From positions 1-64,000 of the forward strand of contig JAGXSD010000001.1 of NCBI GenBank assembly GCA_018333955.1: a DNA stretch of 64,000 nt, given 5' to 3'. The stretch comes from Erysipelotrichia bacterium. Its GTDB lineage: Bacteria > Bacillota_I > Bacilli_A > Erysipelotrichales > Erysipelotrichaceae. Under the pieces are notes generated by a model. That model saw only the letters and a list, made by a program, of their open reading frames with translations. It did no database searches and was not told the origin of the DNA. A program made the position numbers and the translations under genes. Below are positions 26,175-34,497 of the stretch, piece by piece (position 1 is the first letter of the stretch; every line of letters starts with the position of its first letter).

Positions 26175-26183
26175 TGGTATAAT
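26175..26183 (+). promoter_or_regulatory. Extended -10 promoter of the phosphotransacylase gene
   Basis: TGG directly precedes a perfect TATAAT, an extended -10 box. No good -35 box is visible. The start codon is 19 bases downstream. Confidence 0.6.
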
Positions 26184-26201
26184 AGTGTCAAGGAGAACTT
26201 T

Positions 26202-27101
26202 ATGATTCAACAATTTCTATCTCAACTTAATCATCATCAAACCCATACTATCGCTGTCGCATGTGCCCATGATGAAGACGTTTTAAGTGCTATTATTCAA
26301 GCCAAAGATGCTGGGATTGCGAACGCAATCTTAGTTGGCAAACAAGAACTCATTCAAAGCATTTTAAAAGATCTTCATTCAAATCATGAATTTCTTATTA
26401 TTGATGAACCTAACAATGAACAAGCCGTTAAAATATGCATTGATTATGTGAAACAATCCAAGGCCAACATGCTTATGAAAGGTCTTGTAGATACGTCTGT
26501 ATTATTAAAACAAGTGGTATCAACTCAGGATGGTTTAAAAGCATCCCCTGTTTTAGCTCATGTGGCGGTTGTTAAGGTTCCCGCCATTGATCGCATGCTT
26601 ATCATGAGTGATGGTGCTATGAATATTTTGCCTTCCCTAGAACAAAAAGTTCATATTCTCAATCATTGTGTTGAAGTCGCGAAAGCACTCCAATTTGACC
26701 CTATTCGAGTTGGTGTTATTTGTGCTGTCGAAAAAGTGAATCCTAAGATGCAATGCACTCTTGATGCACTAGAACTAAAATCGATGAATGAGTCAGGACT
26801 GATTAAAGATTGTGTTGTGGATGGACCTTATGCTTTAGATAACGCTTTGTCAATTGAAGCCGCAAAACATAAAGGCATGACATCTGCTCATGCTGGATTA
26901 AGCAATGTCTTACTTTTACCTAATATTGAGTCAGGCAATGTATTGTATAAAGCGGTAACGTATCTTGCTCAAGGAGAAACGGCTGGGGTAATTATGGGAG
27001 CTTCAGTGCCAATTGTTGTGACTTCACGCTCAGATAGTGATAAAAATAAACTTAATTCCATTGCCTTAGCAGCATTAATTGCTCAAAACAACACCATTTA
27101 A
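26202..27101 (+). CDS. ptb: Phosphate butyryl/acetyltransferase family protein
   Basis: This 299-residue enzyme belongs to the phosphotransacylase fold: AKDAGIANAILVGK, then KANMLMKGLVDTSVLLKQV, MSDGAMNILPSLEQK and ALSIEAAKHKG are typical of the short Ptb group rather than Pta. It swaps CoA and phosphate on a short acyl group, giving an acyl phosphate for a kinase. No butyrate or acetate kinase gene is beside it, although Ptb is usually followed by one. AAGGAGAA precedes the ATG. Its acyl-CoA could come from pyruvate dehydrogenase or from the thiolase cluster. Butyryl, acetyl or branched acyl groups are all possible. Confidence 0.85.
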   Translation: MIQQFLSQLNHHQTHTIAVACAHDEDVLSAIIQAKDAGIANAILVGKQELIQSILKDLHSNHEFLIIDEPNNEQAVKICIDYVKQSKANMLMKGLVDTSVLLKQVVSTQDGLKASPVLAHVAVVKVPAIDRMLIMSDGAMNILPSLEQKVHILNHCVEVAKALQFDPIRVGVICAVEKVNPKMQCTLDALELKSMNESGLIKDCVVDGPYALDNALSIEAAKHKGMTSAHAGLSNVLLLPNIESGNVLYKAVTYLAQGETAGVIMGASVPIVVTSRSDSDKNKLNSIALAALIAQNNTI

Positions 27102-27170
27102 GCATGAGTATGTAATTTCTTAACAAATATTTCAGAAAGTCTTTTCATTTATAGGCATTTGGTGTACACT

Positions 27171-27437
27171 AAGACAAACGTTGAAAAGGATATGTGATTG
27201 TCAACCCCCTTCAAACTAGCGAGTTGAGACTTGGTGAAATGTCAACATGAAGGCTGTCAATTGTAACCCCTTGGAGTATGTCTTGAAACACACTGTGGAG
27301 TAAATGACATCGGAAGTCTTCCGTTACCACAAGGCACAAGTTTGTTTGAACTTGATGAAGTGACCTTTATGGTAATTAGGGTGGTACCGCGGAACTCAAC
27401 AGTTTTCGTCCCTTGTGGACTTAGACTGTTTTTTTTA
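27171..27437 (+). promoter_or_regulatory. T-box riboswitch, probably asparagine-specific
   Basis: The conserved T-box sequence AGGGTGGTACCGCGG is at 27378-27392 and a terminator follows. Upstream, stem I can be folded: AAGG/CCTT below and GATTG/CAATT above enclose a loop with GTAACCC, so the specifier reads AAC (Asn). CCTTCA/TGAAGG and GTTGA/TCAAC continue the stem. Uncharged tRNA-Asn would stabilise the antiterminator and switch on asnB. The 5' limit is uncertain; TACACT just before it may be the -10 box. Confidence 0.88.
27398..27437 (+). terminator. T-box terminator
   Basis: AACAGT / ACTGTT with an inner GTCC / GGAC stem is followed by eight T. It competes with the antiterminator that includes the T-box sequence. 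Confidence 0.88.
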
Positions 27438-27453
27438 TTTAAGGAGAACCCCT

Positions 27454-29025
27454 ATGTGCGGAATTTTTTATACTCAAGATGACACAAATATTCAAACTAT
27501 TGAAGATGGCTTCTCAAAGTTGACTCATCGTGGACCTGATGATGATTCACTGATCCATGATCACTATGGGTCCTTTGGTTTCCATCGCTTATCCATCATG
27601 GATGTCTCCCATCATGGTATGCAACCTTTTGAAACACCTCAAATTAGACTGATGGTGAATGGTGAAATATACAATTATCAAACACTAAAAGAACACTATG
27701 CTATGTATCCTTACGAAGGACATAGTGATTGTGAAGTATTACTTCCACTCTATCTTGAAGTGGGTGACACAATGTGTACTTATCTAGATGCTGAGTTTGC
27801 ATTTGTGTTAATTGATAAGACTAATCATCGACTGGTTGCTGCACGTGATCCGATTGGAATAAGACCATTATTCTATGGCATGGATTCGCAAAACAAGATT
27901 GCTTTCGCAAGTGAAATGAAATCATTACTTTCACTATGTAAGCAAATCTTCCCATTTCCCCCAGGACATATTTATGTGGATGGTGAGTTTAAATCCTATA
28001 TTAATTGTGTGCAGCCTCAAAAAACACTGTCACATTTGCCTTTGGTCCTTGATACTATCAAACAAGGTCTAATCAGTGCTGTAGAGAAAAGACTTATGGC
28101 CGATGTAGAGATTGGTTATTTACTTTCTGGAGGCTTAGATTCATCACTGGTGTGTGCCATTGCGGCAAAATATTCATCAAAGCCATTAAAAACATTTTCT
28201 ATTGGGATGCAAAAGGATGCCATCGATTCAAAGTACGCAAAAATGGTGGCAGACCATATTGGATCTGAACATGTGGATGTATTAATGAGTGTGGATGATA
28301 TCCTTAATGCAGTGAAGGATGTCATCTATCATACAGAAACCTACGACATCACAACCATTCGTGCCTCCATTGGGATGTATTTACTTGCGAAATATATTCA
28401 TGAACATACTCAAATTAAAGTTATACTAACAGGTGAAGTTTCAGATGAACTATTTGGGTATAAATACACTGACTTTGCACCAGATGCACAAAGTTTTCAA
28501 TCTGAAGCAGCATTGAGGGTATCACAACTATATATGTATGATGTATTAAGAGCTGATCGCACTTTAGCTGCGCACTCACTTGAAGCACGGGTTCCTTTCG
28601 GTGATATTGAGTTTGTGAAAAATGTCATGTCCATCGATCCTTCATTAAAAATGAATACCACTGGGATAGGGAAATTCTTACTTCGTGAGGCCTTTAAATC
28701 GGATGATTGGTTGCCTGAAACGATTCTTTGGCGTGAGAAAGCGGCTTTTAGTGATGCGGTAGGTCATTCGATGGTGGATGAACTTAAAGCTTATGCTCAG
28801 ACATTGTACACTGATCAGGATTTACTCGATGCGCAAAGCCGCTTCACTCATTGTCCTCCTCATACTTTTGAAGCGTTATGGTATCGTGAAATCTTTGAAG
28901 GGTTCTTTCCTTCACAAGCTCATGTGATTCCATCATTTTGGATGCCTAATTTAGAATGGGTTGGACATGATATCAATGATCCTAGTGCACGATACTTATC
29001 AAACTATCATAATTCGGGAAAATAA
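27454..29025 (+). CDS. asnB: Asparagine synthetase (glutamine-hydrolysing)
   Basis: The enzyme makes asparagine from aspartate, ATP and glutamine nitrogen. The N-terminal glutaminase domain starts with Met-Cys2-Gly, so Cys2 is the nucleophile, and has LTHRGPDD and VNGEIYNY. The synthetase domain begins near residue 205 with the ATP loop YLLSGGLDSSL. At 523 residues it is the AsnB size of E. coli type. I start at the ATG directly before Cys-Gly-Ile, with AAGGAGAA before it, 13 codons inside the longest frame. A T-box with an AAC specifier lies directly upstream, so it should be induced when charged tRNA-Asn runs low. Confidence 0.96.
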   Translation: MCGIFYTQDDTNIQTIEDGFSKLTHRGPDDDSLIHDHYGSFGFHRLSIMDVSHHGMQPFETPQIRLMVNGEIYNYQTLKEHYAMYPYEGHSDCEVLLPLYLEVGDTMCTYLDAEFAFVLIDKTNHRLVAARDPIGIRPLFYGMDSQNKIAFASEMKSLLSLCKQIFPFPPGHIYVDGEFKSYINCVQPQKTLSHLPLVLDTIKQGLISAVEKRLMADVEIGYLLSGGLDSSLVCAIAAKYSSKPLKTFSIGMQKDAIDSKYAKMVADHIGSEHVDVLMSVDDILNAVKDVIYHTETYDITTIRASIGMYLLAKYIHEHTQIKVILTGEVSDELFGYKYTDFAPDAQSFQSEAALRVSQLYMYDVLRADRTLAAHSLEARVPFGDIEFVKNVMSIDPSLKMNTTGIGKFLLREAFKSDDWLPETILWREKAAFSDAVGHSMVDELKAYAQTLYTDQDLLDAQSRFTHCPPHTFEALWYREIFEGFFPSQAHVIPSFWMPNLEWVGHDINDPSARYLSNYHNSGK

Positions 29026-29052
29026 AAGTGAGTCATTTGACTCACTTGTTTT
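29026..29052. terminator. Bidirectional intrinsic terminator
   Basis: AAGTGAGTCA / TGACTCACTT forms a 10-bp stem with a very short loop, followed by GTTTTA on the plus side and TTTTATT on the minus side. It separates the convergent asnB and oxidoreductase genes. Confidence 0.82.
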
Positions 29053-30049
29053 ATGCACCTATCTTAACAATGACACGTCCTTTAACTTCACCTTTGAGGA
29101 TTTGATCAAGAACACGTGGCAAGTCATCAAGGGTTATTTCACTTCCAATAAAATCCATGAGTGCATCTGGTTTTAACTCTTGTGCCATTTTATTCCATAG
29201 AGGTTGACGTATCGACATTGGACATTCCACGGAGTCCACTCCAAGAAGGGAGACCCCACGCAGAATAAATGGGAACACGCTAGTTTTAACTGAGGTTCCC
29301 CCGGTTAAGCCACTTGAAGCCACCGCTCCACCATATTTTAAACTACTTAAGATATAAGCTAAGGTATTTCCACCCACTGGATCGATTGCAGCCGCAAAGC
29401 GTGCTTTTCCTAAGGCAGAGAATTTCTCAGGACTTAAGTCTTCACGTGAAATAACCTCTTTTGCGCCTAAATTCTTTAAATATTCCGTTTCACTTGTTTT
29501 GCCTGTACTTGCGATGACACTGTATCCTTTTTTCGCAAGCATCGCAACGGCTACACTTCCCACTCCCCCACTTGCTCCTGATACGACCACATCCCCATCG
29601 TTTACAGTGAGTCCATGATGTTCAAGCTTTTCGATGGATAATGCCGCAGTGAGTCCTGCGGTGCCATAGACCATAGCCTCTTTAAGTGTTAAGCCATTTG
29701 GAAGTGGTACTACCCATGATGATGGTACTCTTACAACTTCACTAAACCCTCCATAGTGTGAAACGCCAAATCCATAACTTGTCACAATGACCTCATCCCC
29801 TGCTTTAAACTTCTCATCATGTGAATCTATGACTATACCTGCGGCATCAATCCCTGGAATAAAGGGATATGAGCGCACAATTTGCCCATCAGGGATACTT
29901 GCGAGTCCATCCTTATAGTTAACACTTGAATACATGACTTTAATGGTGACATCACCTTCAGGTAAGTCCTGAAGTGTGAGTTCCTTAATTTCACGCGTAA
30001 ATTGATTTTCGTTTTTATTGACTACAAATGCTTTGAATGTTGATGTCAT
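29051..30049 (-). CDS. YhdH/AcuI-type quinone or acryloyl-CoA reductase
   Basis: The 332-residue zinc-free medium-chain dehydrogenase has SSVNYKDGLA, PFIPGIDAAGIV and GTAGLTAALSIEKLE, followed by the NADPH motif SGASGGVGSVA, all typical of the YhdH/YhfP group. The E. coli and marine members (AcuI) reduce acryloyl-CoA to propionyl-CoA with NADPH. Another quinone or enone may be the substrate here, and no acrylate gene is near. It stands alone between a terminator and the promoter region of the FAD oxidoreductase operon. Confidence 0.9.
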   Translation of the reverse strand: MTSTFKAFVVNKNENQFTREIKELTLQDLPEGDVTIKVMYSSVNYKDGLASIPDGQIVRSYPFIPGIDAAGIVIDSHDEKFKAGDEVIVTSYGFGVSHYGGFSEVVRVPSSWVVPLPNGLTLKEAMVYGTAGLTAALSIEKLEHHGLTVNDGDVVVSGASGGVGSVAVAMLAKKGYSVIASTGKTSETEYLKNLGAKEVISREDLSPEKFSALGKARFAAAIDPVGGNTLAYILSSLKYGGAVASSGLTGGTSVKTSVFPFILRGVSLLGVDSVECPMSIRQPLWNKMAQELKPDALMDFIGSEITLDDLPRVLDQILKGEVKGRVIVKIGA

Positions 30050-30254
30050 ACTTTTTACCTCATAAGTATTATACCTTACTTTGAAACTCTTCTCTCATCA
30101 TTTGGCCCTTTTTAGTGAGACTTTGATTATTTTATCGCTTCAAATCTTGTCATAATTATGATTATTAGAGTAGTAAGTTGTTGAAATAAGTAGTTATAAT
30201 GATAAGTAAGATTAGTTTTGGTAAAATATGATTAATAGTGAAAGAGACATGCTT

Positions 30255-31868
30255 ATGAACAACAAAGACTATGATGTAGTGATTGTCGGGGCTGGAATGG
30301 CAGGACTTACCGCTGCCGCTTATTTATCATTAAACCACAAGGTTGCACTCATTGAAAAAGATGCTTCCAGTGGTGGATTACTTGGATCATTTTATGTGGA
30401 TGGACATCTTTTAGATAAAGGTGCACGAGGAATCATTGATTCCGGGATAATATTTCCGATGTTAAAACAGCTCAACTTACACGTTGATTTTTTGGATAAT
30501 CCTATTAAGATGATGATAGGTGAAGATGGGGTAGATTTGATCAATCAAGAAAGTCTACAATCCTATGAAGCCATGCTTGTGAAATACTTTCCTGAGGAAA
30601 AAGAAAATATTGCTTTGATTATGAAAGATATAACCAAAGTGATGGGTTATATGGATGTCCTGTATGGTATTGAGAATCCGTTGTTTCTTCCTAAACCCTA
30701 TTCTATGGAATACTTATCCAAAACATTGCTCCCGTGGATGGTGAAATTTATCCCAAATATGTCGAAAGCTATGAAAATGCTTGATCCTGTGGATGAACAT
30801 TTGCGTCGATACACAAACAATGAGTCTTTAATATCGATGATTATGCAACATTTCTTTGAGAAAACTCCTGCCTTTTTTGGATTGTCATATTTTACGTTAT
30901 ACATGCAATATCACTACCCAAAAGGTGGCACTCAAACAATGGTTGATGTTCTTGTAAATCATATTAAAAAACATGGTGGTGAATTTTATAATGGGGTTGA
31001 AGTTGAAAAATTGAACCCTCATCAAAAACTCATTCACACTAAACAAGGCCACACATTCTGCTATAACGAATGCTTATGGGCTGCGGATACAACTCAGTTG
31101 TATCGCTACCTTGAAGGGAAAGAACAATTACCTTCAAAAGTTCAAGCCAAAATCAAAGCTAAAGAGGCCATGATACATAACAAAAAAGGTGCAGACTCAA
31201 TACTATCACTGTATCTAATCTTAAATACCCCCGCATCAACCTTTAAATCCATGTTTGGTCCTCATAGTTTCTTTACTCCAGATTTAAGTGGGTTGCACAC
31301 TCATTCAATTACCCTTATTACTGATTCAGATGGTAAACTCAGTGATAATAAACAACATGTATTTGATTGGGTTACCAAAGTTTTAGAACTTAATACGTTT
31401 GAAATTTCAATTCCTTCACTTCGAGATGAATCATGCTCCCCCCCGGGAGAATCAACCCTCATCATTTCAACGTTATTTGATTATCGTCTGACTCAACATA
31501 TCGCAAATCTTGGTTGGTATGAGGACTTTAAAAACCATGTCACTCATGTGTTAACACGAATATTTCAAAGAAAGATTCCAAATCTTGATGCTTTAATTAA
31601 GAAATCATTGATTGCTTCCCCACTCACCATTGTGGGAAGAACTAATAATCATGAGGGTTCAGTGACAGGTTGGTCATTCGCAAACAAACCATTTCCAGCC
31701 ATCTTTGAATTTTTAAAGGTAAGTCAAGCGGTTAAGACTCCAATACCACATGTAACTCAAGCGGGTCAATGGACATTTAATCCTGCAGGTGTTCCAGTAG
31801 CGGTCCTGACGGGTAAACTTGCTGCAGATGATGTTGAGAAAAAACTAAGACAAGGATCAAAAACATGA
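30255..31868 (+). CDS. Phytoene desaturase-like FAD-dependent oxidoreductase
   Basis: The protein of about 537 residues starts with the FAD-binding motif VVIVGAGMAGLTAAAYL, then LIEKDASSGGLLGSF, as in the CrtI / carotenoid isomerase / all-trans-retinol saturase group. YPKGGTQTMVDVL, near residue 225, matches the family's PxGG motif, and the C-terminal AGQWTFNPAGVP region replaces the usual GxxxxPGGG. I start at the ATG eight bases after GAAAGAG; two upstream in-frame ATGs are possible. Its stop overlaps the next start (ATGA), and an SDR gene follows, so the three act on one pathway, perhaps on a lipid, polyene or steroid-like molecule. The substrate is unknown. Confidence 0.82.
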   Translation: MNNKDYDVVIVGAGMAGLTAAAYLSLNHKVALIEKDASSGGLLGSFYVDGHLLDKGARGIIDSGIIFPMLKQLNLHVDFLDNPIKMMIGEDGVDLINQESLQSYEAMLVKYFPEEKENIALIMKDITKVMGYMDVLYGIENPLFLPKPYSMEYLSKTLLPWMVKFIPNMSKAMKMLDPVDEHLRRYTNNESLISMIMQHFFEKTPAFFGLSYFTLYMQYHYPKGGTQTMVDVLVNHIKKHGGEFYNGVEVEKLNPHQKLIHTKQGHTFCYNECLWAADTTQLYRYLEGKEQLPSKVQAKIKAKEAMIHNKKGADSILSLYLILNTPASTFKSMFGPHSFFTPDLSGLHTHSITLITDSDGKLSDNKQHVFDWVTKVLELNTFEISIPSLRDESCSPPGESTLIISTLFDYRLTQHIANLGWYEDFKNHVTHVLTRIFQRKIPNLDALIKKSLIASPLTIVGRTNNHEGSVTGWSFANKPFPAIFEFLKVSQAVKTPIPHVTQAGQWTFNPAGVPVAVLTGKLAADDVEKKLRQGSKT

Positions 31869-32314
31869 CACACAATGTTACTCTACCTCTTACAGTCGCC
31901 TTAGTTGAAGAACTATGGTCTAAAACCTATAATCCTCATGGACTTCCTGATTGGTCTCATATTTTCCCTTATTATCACCAAGATATTGTGTTTCAAGATT
32001 CCATTCAACGTGTAGAAGGATTCAAAGATTTTGAAGCGATGTGTCAAAGACTCACTAAGCGGTGTCGCTCTCTTCATATGGAACTATCAAATGTGAATCA
32101 AAAAGGCAATGTGATTAGTATGGAATGGGTTATGACCATGTCATTTAAGAAATCACCCACCACTCCTCTATATGGAAGCACTTTTCTGACTCTTAATGAA
32201 GCAGGGATGATCATCAAACAACGTGACTATTATGACTTATGGGGTGATATCTTTAATTACGTTCCTCATTGGAATAAAATGTATCGTAAAATCATGAAGA
32301 AATATTTCGGGTAA
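31865..32314 (+). CDS. NTF2/SnoaL-like fold protein
   Basis: The 149-residue protein has the cone-shaped NTF2-like pattern: WSHIFPYYHQDIVFQDSIQRVEGFKDFEAMCQRL at residues 29-62, then beta strands ending in KQRDYYDLWGD. Such proteins are ketosteroid-isomerase-like enzymes or small-ligand-binding subunits, acting on hydrophobic compounds. It is translationally coupled to the FAD oxidoreductase upstream and sits two bases from the SDR gene downstream. A cyclase, isomerase or dehydratase role in the same pathway is likely but unproven. Confidence 0.75.
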   Translation: MTHNVTLPLTVALVEELWSKTYNPHGLPDWSHIFPYYHQDIVFQDSIQRVEGFKDFEAMCQRLTKRCRSLHMELSNVNQKGNVISMEWVMTMSFKKSPTTPLYGSTFLTLNEAGMIIKQRDYYDLWGDIFNYVPHWNKMYRKIMKKYFG

Positions 32315-32315
32315 T

Positions 32316-33245
32316 ATGATGAAATCATTACCAGAACAACTCAATTTTCTAAATTCTGCCAAACAACCTATCCTAAAACGTGAGGTGCAGGAGTTTAAAC
32401 GCTGCATTGTCCTAACTGGGGCCACCTCAGGTATAGGCTATACGTCAGCACTTGAACTCGCATCACTTAAACCACACTTGATTCTTGTTGCACGAAATCC
32501 TGAAAAAGCTTCAAGCGTCGCAAAGCAGTGTCGTGAAGCTGGCGCATCACAAGTCGATGTTGTGATTGCGAACTTAAGTTTAATGAGTGAAGTTAGAGAT
32601 TGTGCCCAAAACATTCTTAATCTTACTTCGAAAATCGATGTGTTAATTCATAATGCTGGTATGCATTCCACAAAGCGCCATTTAACACGTGAAGGTCTTG
32701 AAGAAGTGTTTGCACTTAATCATTGTGCCTCATTTCTTCTTACTCACTTATTAATTGAGCCACTGCGTCAAAGTGACCATGCTCATGTACTCATGATTAA
32801 TTCTGAAGGTCATCGCTTTAATGGATTAAATCTCAATGATTTAAACTGGAAAAAGCGAATTTATACAGGTCTAAGATCGTATGGCGCATCAAAAACCGCA
32901 CAGCTATTATCCATGATTGAACTCAATAAACGACTTGAGAAAACTTCGATTATTGTGAATGCAATGCATCCAGGGGATGTTAAAACTAACATTGGTCAAA
33001 ACAATGGTTTAGTTTATCGCTTATTTAGTAAGTTCTTTATACTTCCTAACCTGAAAGATCCTCATACATCTTCTGATGCCATCGCAACAATCGTAACGAA
33101 TCCAACGTTTTCAAGAGTAAGAAATGCATTCTATCATTACACCACCCTTGAAGTTGTTGCTCAACACGCAAGAGATGAAAGTAAAGCTCTTGAAGTCTAT
33201 AACAAGACATGTGAGTTATGTCACATTAAACCATTAGAAATCTAA
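32316..33245 (+). CDS. Short-chain dehydrogenase/reductase, retinol-dehydrogenase-like
   Basis: The 309-residue SDR has an N-terminal tail of about 30 residues, then TGATSGIGYTSALEL (TGxxxGIG), HNAG, the Ser of INSEGH and YGASK with the catalytic Tyr and Lys. The size, the LVARNPEKA after the second strand and the LTHLLIEPL stretch fit the retinol/protochlorophyllide type of SDR that acts on bulky hydrophobic substrates. It is the last gene of the three-gene operon, and a terminator follows. Its ribosome site is weak (GGGTAAT), which suits coupling to the gene before. Confidence 0.86.
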   Translation: MMKSLPEQLNFLNSAKQPILKREVQEFKRCIVLTGATSGIGYTSALELASLKPHLILVARNPEKASSVAKQCREAGASQVDVVIANLSLMSEVRDCAQNILNLTSKIDVLIHNAGMHSTKRHLTREGLEEVFALNHCASFLLTHLLIEPLRQSDHAHVLMINSEGHRFNGLNLNDLNWKKRIYTGLRSYGASKTAQLLSMIELNKRLEKTSIIVNAMHPGDVKTNIGQNNGLVYRLFSKFFILPNLKDPHTSSDAIATIVTNPTFSRVRNAFYHYTTLEVVAQHARDESKALEVYNKTCELCHIKPLEI

Positions 33246-33264
33246 AGTGCTTACCTTATAAATT

Positions 33265-33294
33265 ACACTAGATTTAAATCTAGTGTTTTTTATT
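33265..33294 (+). terminator. Intrinsic terminator
   Basis: ACACTAGATTTAAATCTAGTGT is a perfect 22-base palindrome followed by T6. It ends the FAD oxidoreductase / NTF2 / SDR operon. Confidence 0.85.
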
Positions 33295-33404
33295 TCAACT
33301 ATTTGGTCTATAAATAAATGATTATCCTAAAACCAGTCCAAAACCTTGAGCAGTTTCATTGTGTCGATGAATGAATCATCTTAGAATGAAGTAAAGGAGA
33401 TACT

Positions 33405-34472
33405 ATGAACACAAATCAAGATCGTGCTCAAGGAGCATTAGTTGGAGCATTAATTGGTGAGGCACTGGGGGTTGGACCTCATTGGTATTATGATTTAAAT
33501 GAACTACATTCAAAATATGGAACTTGGATAGATGATTATACAGCCCCTCAAAGTGGACGATATCATGCGGGGCTCAAACCTGGTGAGCTTTCTCAACAAG
33601 GTTGGATTATCTTAGAAACGGCACGTTTTATGAGTGAACACGCTCATTATGACCATGATTCATACTTTAAGATGATGGATGAAGTGATCTTACCTAAGCT
33701 TGATGGAACTCCAATGGGGGGTTATGGTGGATATACCTCTCAAGTCATGCGTCATCTTTACCAAAAACGTGTAATAGAAAAGTGTCCATGGAATCAAGTG
33801 GCCAGTCATAGTGATACGACTGAATCATTAGAGCGCAATATTCCTTTAGGAATTTTCTTTTCAAATAACTTAACTCAACTTACCCATCATATTGCACATA
33901 ATACGAAAACCACCCAACATGATGATTTAGTGGGCTCTCTATCGGTGGCATTCAATTGTGTTTTAGCTATGCTTATTCAAGGACATCCACTCGATCACAA
34001 CTTAAGTATGAAACTGATGGAAAAGGTACATCATCATGAAATTCCATTTCATGCTGTTACTTCAAACAACTTGCAGGCACCTGAAGTAGGCAAGCCTGCA
34101 GCATCGCAAGAAGGACTATTCGCCTCTCCTGATGCGTTACTATCACCTTCGTACATGGCCATGGCTGCCCATGATCCTGATATCAAGATTGAACCTGCAT
34201 GGAAAGCCTCTTTAGTCTATGGGATGCCATGTGCTATTTATCATATGCTTCCTGCTTCGTACTATCTTGCAGCCCGTTTTTCACATGATTTTGAATCTGG
34301 TGTTTTACATGCACTCAATGGTGGCGGTCAAAATCAAGTCAGAGCGATGCTTACTGGTGCACTCATTGGAGCACAAGTCGGATTATCCCAAATTCCTAAA
34401 CGGTTTATTGATAAGCTTGTCCAAAAAGATGATATTCTAGACATCGCAAAAAAACTAACTCAACATTTATAA
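33405..34472 (+). CDS. ADP-ribosylglycohydrolase-fold protein lacking metal ligands (J1-crystallin-like)
   Basis: The 355-residue all-helical protein starts like ADP-ribosylglycohydrolases: QGALVGALIGEALG (residues 9-22). The usual GDALG has Glu19 in place of Asp. The TDDT motif after it reads GELSQQ, and the C-terminal DTD that completes the di-magnesium site is replaced in GGGQNQVRAMLTGALIGAQ (from 306). These changes resemble the J1-crystallin/selenoprotein-J-like branch, as I remember it. Removal of ADP-ribose by the usual metal mechanism looks impossible. A strong AAGGAG site precedes the ATG and a perfect terminator follows, so the gene is cared for. The true function is unknown. Confidence 0.78.
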   Translation: MNTNQDRAQGALVGALIGEALGVGPHWYYDLNELHSKYGTWIDDYTAPQSGRYHAGLKPGELSQQGWIILETARFMSEHAHYDHDSYFKMMDEVILPKLDGTPMGGYGGYTSQVMRHLYQKRVIEKCPWNQVASHSDTTESLERNIPLGIFFSNNLTQLTHHIAHNTKTTQHDDLVGSLSVAFNCVLAMLIQGHPLDHNLSMKLMEKVHHHEIPFHAVTSNNLQAPEVGKPAASQEGLFASPDALLSPSYMAMAAHDPDIKIEPAWKASLVYGMPCAIYHMLPASYYLAARFSHDFESGVLHALNGGGQNQVRAMLTGALIGAQVGLSQIPKRFIDKLVQKDDILDIAKKLTQHL

Positions 34473-34497
34473 AAGACATCCATTTGGATGTCTTTTC
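34471..34497. terminator. Bidirectional intrinsic terminator
   Basis: AAAAGACATCC / GGATGTCTTTT forms an 11-bp perfect stem with an ATTT loop between the ADP-ribosylglycohydrolase-like gene and the convergent esterase gene. Confidence 0.88.
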
